A stretch of 9,663 nucleotides of DNA, taken from contig DASRQX010000457.1 in the NCBI GenBank assembly GCA_035696165.1, positions 1-9,663 of the forward strand. The letters are read 5' to 3'. This DNA comes from Palsa-883 sp035696165 (lineage in GTDB: Bacteria > Pseudomonadota > Alphaproteobacteria > Acetobacterales > Acetobacteraceae). Under the pieces are notes generated by a model. The model saw only the letters and a list, made by a program, of their open reading frames with translations. It ran no database searches and was not told the origin of the DNA. Below are positions 5,237-9,663 of the stretch, piece by piece (the first letter of the stretch is position 1; each line of letters opens with the position of its first letter). The position numbers and the translations under genes are program-made.

Positions 5237-6922
5237 CTACGCAGTTACCTCCAGCACTATCGACGCCGCATGCTCCCGCCCATGCTCATCAGTCGCACGC
5301 ACATCCAACCGATGCGTACCCGGTTCCAAATTCCCCGGCAGCGTGGCCTGCCAGATATGGCTCGACACGCCAGCCTCAACCCAAGGCTTCTTCGTATCCG
5401 CATTCCGCGCATACACCTCGACCACGAACGGATCGAGCCGCTCGGTCTTGCGCATCGGCTGCGTCGGCCCGCCCGCCACCGACAGCTCGACCTTCGAGCG
5501 CGGCCCGCCGTCGAACAAATTCACCACCAACCGCGTCGACGCCAACCGATCCGCGGCCACCGGCCCGGTCAGCAGCGCGCCGGCGTGGTAGTCGCGCATC
5601 ACCTCACGCCCGTTGCCGTGCAGGTGGCTGTCCAGCACCAGGCGCATCTGCCCGCGCGCCGGATCGTGCGCGGGGATCAGCGTGGTCGTGTAGCGCGCGC
5701 CGTCGACCGACAGCAGGTGGAACCCGTTCGGCGTGCCATCACTTTGCAGCGCCATCGGGATACCGCGTGCATCGAACGGCCCGCTCCACCAGCTTCCGGA
5801 GACAGCGGCCAGCACATGGTGGTGATGCGTGCCGCCGGCGAAGCCCTCGGCCGCGCCGAAATACAAATGCTCGTTGGTGTGCGTGTGGCCGCAGAAGCTC
5901 ACGCTGTTCGGGTGCGTGCCGATCGCGGCGAGGAAGTCCTTGGCATCCACCGTCGCGATCGCCGGATCGGTACCGAACAGTGTGCGCAGCGGAATGTGGA
6001 AGCTGAACACCACCAACTGCTCGCGCGGCACGCTGGCCAGGACGTTGCGGATGAAACCAAGCTGCCGCTCGCCGAAGAAGCCGCGATACTTGCCAGAGCC
6101 GTTCGGCTTGGCCGGATCGGTGCCAAGGTAGTCGACGTTGTCCAGCAGGAAGACCGTCGTCTGGGCATATTGGAACGCGTGCCAGCGGGCACCGTAGACA
6201 CGCTTGAACGTCTCGCGCGAGTGCGTGTTGTCCGGCGCCTCCAGGTTCATGTCGTGGTTGCCGCAGCAATTGTACCAGGGCAGGCCGATGCTGCCGACAA
6301 TACGGTTGTAACGCGGATAATACGACAGGTCGTCGAACATCAGGTCGCCATGCGTGATGCCAAAGGCCGCGCCGCCCTGCTCGACGATCGCCACCACGTC
6401 GTCGCGGACATAGCCCAGCTCCACCAGACTTTCCGGCTGCGGATCGGTGAACAGGATCGCGTTGAACTGGGGCGGCTCGGACTGTTGGTGCAGCACGAAG
6501 TCGATCCCGTCCGGCAGCTTGCCGGTCGGCGCCAGCCCGGCGAACCGGAAGCCAAGATCGGGCGACCCGTCCGGCGCATGGACATAGGCGAAGTGCGGCA
6601 GATTGGTCGTTGCGTCCAGCGGCAACGCCCAGCCCGCCGGCTTGATCACGAACACCGAGTCCCCCGGGCGCACCGGCAACGACCAGGTGCCGTCGGCGGC
6701 CGTCTTCACCACGTCTTGGCCGTTGGAGACCATGACATCCGGGATGCCGCGCCACGGTTTGCTGCCGACATCGTAGACCGCGCCGTGCGCGGTCTCGGCT
6801 GGCGCGGCAGTGCCCGACACCGCGTGGTCCAGCGCCCGTCCCAGCGGTGTCGCGGCCACGGCAAAAGCGCCCGCCCGAGCCATGGCGTCGCGGCGGCCGA
6901 TTTGGAGCGTTCCATGTTGCAT
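5237..6922 (-). CDS. Calcineurin-like metallophosphoesterase, probably Tat-exported
   Basis: The 561-residue protein belongs to the calcineurin-like metallophosphoesterases with extra N- and C-terminal domains (MetallophosN/MetallophosC type). Metal-binding motifs appear in order: D160-P-Q162, GDLMFDD (192-198), GNHD (221-224), FSFHIP (307-311, with H309) and GHTHTNEH (345-352). Q replaces the usual His in the first D-x-H motif, a variant seen in some relatives. Residues 45-135 look like the N-terminal beta domain, and about 385-560 the C-terminal beta domain. The start has IGRRDAMARAGAFAVAATPLG, a twin-arginine followed by a hydrophobic stretch, suggesting Tat export of a folded metalloenzyme to the periplasm. 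The ATG at 6922 has GGAGGAG upstream. The substrate is unknown. The gene follows rpsD on the same strand with 89 bases between and no clear terminator. Confidence 0.88.
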   Translation of the reverse strand: MQHGTLQIGRRDAMARAGAFAVAATPLGRALDHAVSGTAAPAETAHGAVYDVGSKPWRGIPDVMVSNGQDVVKTAADGTWSLPVRPGDSVFVIKPAGWALPLDATTNLPHFAYVHAPDGSPDLGFRFAGLAPTGKLPDGIDFVLHQQSEPPQFNAILFTDPQPESLVELGYVRDDVVAIVEQGGAAFGITHGDLMFDDLSYYPRYNRIVGSIGLPWYNCCGNHDMNLEAPDNTHSRETFKRVYGARWHAFQYAQTTVFLLDNVDYLGTDPAKPNGSGKYRGFFGERQLGFIRNVLASVPREQLVVFSFHIPLRTLFGTDPAIATVDAKDFLAAIGTHPNSVSFCGHTHTNEHLYFGAAEGFAGGTHHHHVLAAVSGSWWSGPFDARGIPMALQSDGTPNGFHLLSVDGARYTTTLIPAHDPARGQMRLVLDSHLHGNGREVMRDYHAGALLTGPVAADRLASTRLVVNLFDGGPRSKVELSVAGGPTQPMRKTERLDPFVVEVYARNADTKKPWVEAGVSSHIWQATLPGNLEPGTHRLDVRATDEHGREHAASIVLEVTA

Positions 6923-7011
6923 ATCAGGTCTCCTCCAGGTAGCAAGATACCCGGATTAGACCCGCACTACGACAATCCGATGAACGCACGGTTGCAGTTC
7001 GGCGGCAGCGA

Positions 7012-7626
7012 TCAACGCGAGTAGAACTCGACCACCAGATGCGGCTCCATCTGCACGGGATAGGGCACATCGGACAGCTTCGGCGACCGCGCGAAGCGGC
7101 CCTTCATCGCGCGGTGATCGACTTCCAGATACTCGGGGACGTCGCGCTCGGGGCTTTGCGTCGCGTCCAGCACGACGGCGAGCTGCTTCGACTTCTCCTT
7201 CACCTCGATGGTGTCGTTGTCGCGCACCTGGAACGAGGAGATGTTTACCCGCTTGCCGTTCACCAGCACATGCCCATGCGAAACGAACTGCCGCGCGGCA
7301 AACGGGGTGATGGCGAATTTCAGCCGATACACCACCGCGTCCAACCGCCGCTCCAGCAACTCGATCAGCTTTTCCGAGGTATCGCCCTTCCGCCGGACGG
7401 CTTCCTCGTAATACTTGCGGAACTGCTTCTCGCCGATGTTGCCGTAGTAGCCCTTCAGCTTCTGCTTGGCCATCAGCTGGGTGCCGAAGTCGGTCGGCTT
7501 CTTGCGCCGCTGGCCGTGCTGGCCGGGGCCGTATTCGCGCTTGTTGATGGGCGATTTTGGCCGGCCCCAGAGGTTCACCCCCAGGCGGCGGTTGATCTTA
7601 TACTTACTCTCGGCGCGCTTGGTCAT
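7012..7626 (-). CDS. rpsD: 30S ribosomal protein S4
   Basis: S4 binds 16S rRNA early in assembly of the 30S subunit. The 204-residue product is full length, from MTKRAESKYKINRRLG to the conserved ending MEPHLVVEFYSR. The motif YGPGQHGQRRKK (32-43) and the S4 RNA-binding domain (about 93-155, with LDAVVYR, FAARQFVSHGHVLVNGKRVNI) are intact. It has no cysteine, so it is the zinc-free form. An open frame continues 53 codons upstream of this ATG to 7785, but the family start and the AAGGG 8 bases before ATG 7626 settle the start. As is common in alphaproteobacteria, rpsD is not in a ribosomal-protein operon here; it has its own promoter and leader. Confidence 0.98.
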   Translation of the reverse strand: MTKRAESKYKINRRLGVNLWGRPKSPINKREYGPGQHGQRRKKPTDFGTQLMAKQKLKGYYGNIGEKQFRKYYEEAVRRKGDTSEKLIELLERRLDAVVYRLKFAITPFAARQFVSHGHVLVNGKRVNISSFQVRDNDTIEVKEKSKQLAVVLDATQSPERDVPEYLEVDHRAMKGRFARSPKLSDVPYPVQMEPHLVVEFYSR

Positions 7627-7787
7627 TGGCGCGTTGCCCTTTCCGGCCCGTTGTTGCACCGGTAGGCCACGCGGCCATGCAGATGGACGCACGCGGCGGG
7701 CGCGGATCACGCCAGCTTCCCTGGGGACCCGTCCACGTTCCCGGCAATACCGAGGCCCGACCGCCAGCAGGCGATCGGTCCCCAAGG
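7627..7787 (-). promoter_or_regulatory. Long, potentially structured 5' leader of rpsD
   Basis: The leader between the inferred transcription start and rpsD is about 160 bases. Read as RNA on the minus strand, GGGGACC (7777-7783) can pair with GGUCCCC (7723-7729) over 7 perfect base pairs. The enclosed stretch contains a smaller stem, CGCC-UGCU-GGCG. S4 is known to regulate its own synthesis through mRNA leaders in gammaproteobacteria and Firmicutes, using different structures. Whether this leader has such a role is inference. Confidence 0.4.
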
Positions 7788-7793
7788 ACGCGG

Positions 7794-7822
7794 CTCATAG
7801 GCGCCACGCCACAAGCTGTCAA
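7794..7822 (-). promoter_or_regulatory. Strong sigma70-type promoter of rpsD
   Basis: On the minus strand a consensus -35 TTGACA (7817-7822) is followed after exactly 17 bases by TATGAG (7794-7799), four of six matches to the -10 consensus. Transcription would start near 7787. A near-consensus promoter is expected for a ribosomal protein gene. Confidence 0.75.
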
Positions 7823-7830
7823 ACCCACTT

Positions 7831-7981
7831 TTCTCCCTCTCCCCTTGCGGGAGAGGGTTGGGGTGCGGGGGCGCAACCGCACAATCCCGCGCTATCGCAG
7901 CCGCGGCCCACTTCTCCCTCTCCCCTTGTGGGAGAGGGTTGGGGTGAGGGAAAGCAACCGCACAATCCCGCGCTACCGCAG
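7831..7981. repeat. Tandem pair of 70-base hairpin repeats
   Basis: Two direct copies, 7831-7900 and 7912-7981, are offset by 81 bases and match at 64 of 70 positions by my count. Each holds a perfect 9-base-pair hairpin, CCCTCTCCC/GGGAGAGGG with a 5-base loop (7835-7857 and 7916-7938). The right copy includes the stop codon and last two codons of the oxidase gene; the left copy repeats that gene-end sequence. Frames read through it give PHPNPLPQGERE-like peptides, which I regard as spurious. No U-tract follows, so termination is uncertain. It resembles the element at 5094-5226. Confidence 0.85.
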
Positions 7982-9118
7982 CGCCGGGGGCGTATCCCAA
8001 CCCGACATCTCCACCCGCAGCGGATCGAACGGCGCCAGGTCCAACACCGGCGAGCGCCCCAGCGCCACATCCGCCAGCAACCGCCCCGCGAACGGGCCGA
8101 TCGTCAACCCGGCCGCCCCCAACCCGTTGCCGATCACCAGCCCCGCCACCCCGCGCACCGCACCCAACAACGGCCTGACCTCCACCCCCATCGGGCGAAA
8201 GCCGACCCTGGTCGCGATCACCTCCGCCTCGGCCAACCCCGGAGCCACCGCCAGCGCGTTCGCCAGCACCTCGGCCAGTCCCGCCGCTGTCACCCGATAG
8301 CCGAAACCGGCATCCGCCTCTCGCGTCGCACCCGCCACCACGCGCTGGTCATCGAATGCCAGCAGGTAGTGGCTGGCGCCCAGCGGCAGGATTACCGGCC
8401 AGTCCTGCGTCGCCTGCCCGGCCAGCCGCAGATGCACGATCTGCCCGCGCTGCGGCCGGATCGGCAGATCGATCCCCAGTTCGCGCAGCAGCGCCGGCGC
8501 CCAGGCCCCCGCGGTGACGACGACCTGATCGGCCGCCAGCCGCTCCCCGTCCAGCCGCACGCCGTCGACGCGGCCATCCGCCGCGATCAGCGCCGCCTCG
8601 CCGTCCCGCACGACCGCGCCATGGTGCCGCGCCGCCCGCAGCAGCGCAGCACCCAGGCGCCGACCATCCACGCGCGCGCCGCCCGCCACATGCACTGCGC
8701 CGAGGTCCGCGTGCAGCGGCGGAAACAGTGCCCGGGCCTCGCGCGCCGTGAGACGGCTGACCGCGCCCATCTCCGGCGCCGCCGCCTGCCGTCCGCGCAC
8801 CACCCGCTCGATGTGGAGCAGGTCGACACCGCTGGCCGACACCACCATGCCGCCCACGCGACGGAAGCCGAGATCGTGTTCGCCGATCTCCGCCAGCGCG
8901 GGCACGAGGTCGGCATAGTAGCGGGCGCTTTCGGTATACAGCCGGTAGAACACCGGATCGTCCACGCCGGAGACCCAGGGGCAGATGATCCCGGCGCCCG
9001 CCGCGGTGGCGCGCCCATCGAGTTGCTGGTCGAGGACGGTGACCTGCGCGCCGGTCCGGGCCAGGTGATAGGCGGTGCTGGCGCCGAGCACGCCGGCGCC
9101 AATGACCACGGCGCGCAT
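7973..9118 (-). CDS. thiO: FAD-dependent amino-acid oxidase, probable glycine oxidase ThiO
   Basis: The 381-residue flavoprotein has an N-terminal FAD-binding Rossmann motif, VVIGAGVLGASTAYHLA (4-20), with D30 ending the second strand, and the DAO-family fold. RVGFRPMGVEVRPLLG near the C-terminus corresponds to the substrate-arginine region, and GNGLGAAGLTIGP to the C-terminal FAD motif. ThiO oxidises glycine to dehydroglycine (iminoacetate), which ThiG uses to build the thiazole of thiamine. The family alone would also allow a D-amino-acid dehydrogenase; the TPP riboswitch upstream is the main reason to prefer ThiO. Against it, thiS and thiG are not adjacent, and rpsD follows instead. ATG 9118 overlaps the TGA of the preceding small ORF by one base (TGATG), so translation is probably coupled. 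Confidence 0.75.
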   Translation of the reverse strand: MRAVVIGAGVLGASTAYHLARTGAQVTVLDQQLDGRATAAGAGIICPWVSGVDDPVFYRLYTESARYYADLVPALAEIGEHDLGFRRVGGMVVSASGVDLLHIERVVRGRQAAAPEMGAVSRLTAREARALFPPLHADLGAVHVAGGARVDGRRLGAALLRAARHHGAVVRDGEAALIAADGRVDGVRLDGERLAADQVVVTAGAWAPALLRELGIDLPIRPQRGQIVHLRLAGQATQDWPVILPLGASHYLLAFDDQRVVAGATREADAGFGYRVTAAGLAEVLANALAVAPGLAEAEVIATRVGFRPMGVEVRPLLGAVRGVAGLVIGNGLGAAGLTIGPFAGRLLADVALGRSPVLDLAPFDPLRVEMSGWDTPPALR

Positions 9119-9222
9119 CAGGCCGGCCCCGTGACCGCCTGGCCGCCGTGCTGACCCGGCCTGACGCGCGCACGCCGAGCGCGATGCGTGATGTCTTGGA
9201 TGTACGCGGTGCGGGAACCCAT
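9118..9222 (-). CDS. 34-residue ORF between the TPP riboswitch and the oxidase
   Basis: The ORF starts at ATG 9222 behind a near-perfect ribosome-binding site, AAGGGAGG (9227-9234), which is the 3' end of the TPP aptamer. It encodes a short arginine-rich peptide beginning MGSRTAYIQDITHRA and ends in TGA, which overlaps the oxidase ATG by one base. I recognise no family. It is probably the first gene translated from the riboswitch-controlled mRNA, passing ribosomes on to the oxidase. It could be a leader peptide, a real small protein, or the remnant of a longer gene. Confidence 0.5.
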   Translation of the reverse strand: MGSRTAYIQDITHRARRARVRPGQHGGQAVTGPA

Positions 9223-9225
9223 GAC

Positions 9226-9306
9226 GCCTCCCTTCGCTGGCATGACCCAGAGCAGGTTCAACGGGTATGATCTCAGCCCTTTCGCCAGGGCACCCCGGTA
9301 GGACGC
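9226..9306 (-). ncRNA. TPP (THI-box) riboswitch
   Basis: On the minus strand the conserved THI-box blocks appear in order: GGGGTGCC (9289-9296), GGGCTGAGAT around 9270-9279, ACCCGTTGAACCTGCTCTGG, then GTCATGCCAGCGAAGGGA. These match the TPP aptamer (RF00059), including the CUGAGA pyrimidine-binding loop and the pyrophosphate-side segment. The 3' side of the aptamer contains the ribosome-binding site of the 34-codon ORF, so TPP binding would hide it and shut off translation. This is a translational switch by inference; no U-tract terminator is present. It links the downstream oxidase to thiamine metabolism. Confidence 0.95.
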
Positions 9307-9361
9307 CAGCGTCTCAGGCAAGGTCATGAGAGTCAAGCGCGGCGCTGCATCACCAGCAGTT

Positions 9362-9376
9362 CTCAATTCGATTGAG
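9362..9376. promoter_or_regulatory. Perfect small palindrome upstream of the riboswitch
   Basis: CTCAAT-TCG-ATTGAG is a perfect 6-base inverted repeat around a 3-base centre, about 55 bases upstream of the aptamer. It could be a regulator site or lie near the thiamine-gene promoter. No convincing -35/-10 pair was found here: TTGACT lies downstream of the palindrome on the minus strand (9329-9334) but lacks a -10. Confidence 0.3.
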
Positions 9377-9469
9377 TCGCAGTCGTGGCGACGGGGGTGA
9401 GTCCGGAATGCAACAGTCGGCAGTGAACCGATTGGCGGCCGCAAAAAATGGATTCGCACAAGCGCCGGA

Positions 9470-9663
9470 ATGGGATTCCTGGCGCCCATACCTGCGCTCG
9501 ATTCGCTGCTCGGATCATTGCCAGGGTGCCTGGACCGGTTCCCGGACAAGCGCCGCGGCATGAACGCGACCTACCGCATCGGCGACATCGGCATGGCGGC
9601 CTTCTCGGTGTTCTTCATGCAAAGCCCGTCGTTCCTGGCGCATCAGCGCCAGCTGGAGGAAGG
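9470..9663 (+). CDS. Transposase-like protein, N-terminal part, cut by the window edge
   Basis: An open frame from ATG 9470 runs to the end of the window without a stop, giving about 64 residues. It contains SLPGCLDRFPDKRRGMNATYRIGDIGMAAF split by FSVFF and then FFMQSPSFLAHQR, a pattern I associate with the N-terminal region of a family of DDE-type insertion-sequence transposases. The catalytic residues would lie beyond the window, and I cannot name the IS family. ATG 9560 is an alternative start but would cut off the recognisable LPDKRRG-like part. The ribosome-binding site is weak. The left end of the element is presumably between 9377 and 9469, but no terminal inverted repeat can be tested without its right end. 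Confidence 0.6.
   Translation, partial: MGFLAPIPALDSLLGSLPGCLDRFPDKRRGMNATYRIGDIGMAAFSVFFMQSPSFLAHQRQLEE

Noticed and set aside
5270..7024. Plus-strand open frame of 584 codons
   Set aside because: It is antisense to the phosphoesterase, whose metal-binding motifs are complete and in order.
7627..7785. N-terminal extension of S4 by 53 residues
   Set aside because: S4 proteins begin at MTKR-like sequence; the upstream frame lies in the leader, and the ribosome-binding site fits ATG 7626.
7831..7981. Possible CRISPR array because of regularly spaced repeats
   Set aside because: Only two copies with an 11-base gap, each a hairpin, and no cas genes; it is a tandem duplication of a palindromic repeat.
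7466..9154. Plus-strand open frame of 562 codons
   Set aside because: It crosses the rpsD start, the hairpin repeats and the antisense of the oxidase, and contains the PSPLAGEGWGAG-type translation of the repeat.
9223..9561. Extension of the 34-codon ORF upstream to 147 codons
   Set aside because: The extension would run through the TPP aptamer, and the strong ribosome-binding site points to ATG 9222.

Overview
The window is high-GC DNA, densely coding on both strands, and reads as an alphaproteobacterial chromosome. The best taxonomic signal is ribosomal protein S4: it is the cysteine-free form, and its sequence resembles the S4 of Rhodospirillales/Acetobacteraceae. That placement is an impression from one protein, not a phylogeny. 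No rRNA, tRNA or CRISPR array was seen.

Layout, left to right. Positions 1-63 hold only the sequence beyond the prfC stop codon. prfC (release factor 3) lies on the minus strand at 64-1605. Two toxin-antitoxin modules follow on the plus strand: a DUF1778/GNAT pair of the TacA-TacT type (1775-2562), with a palindromic operator over its promoter, and a ribbon-helix-helix/PIN pair (2757-3452). The PIN gene has no usual start codon and sits in the antitoxin's own frame, directly after its TGA. A DUF1805 (YunC-like) gene (minus, 3460-3762) and an acyl-CoA-dehydrogenase-fold flavoenzyme (plus, 3924-5090) diverge from a shared 150-base regulatory region. A 133-base nested palindrome (5094-5226) separates the flavoenzyme from a convergent, probably exported calcineurin-like phosphoesterase (minus, 5237-6922). 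rpsD (minus, 7012-7626) has a strong promoter and a leader of about 160 bases that can fold. A tandem copy of a hairpin repeat lies between rpsD and an FAD-dependent amine/amino-acid oxidase (minus, 7973-9118).

The oxidase is preceded on the minus strand by a 34-codon ORF and, before that, a clear TPP (thiamine pyrophosphate) riboswitch (9226-9306). This makes ThiO-type glycine oxidase the best reading of the oxidase, although thiS and thiG are not beside it. At the right edge, a plus-strand transposase-like gene begins at about 9470 and runs off the window.

prfC and rpsD are housekeeping genes. The two TA modules, the intergenic palindromes and the transposase are accessory. The most unusual points are the start-less PIN toxin in frame with its antitoxin, the small ORF between the TPP riboswitch and the oxidase, and the folded rpsD leader.
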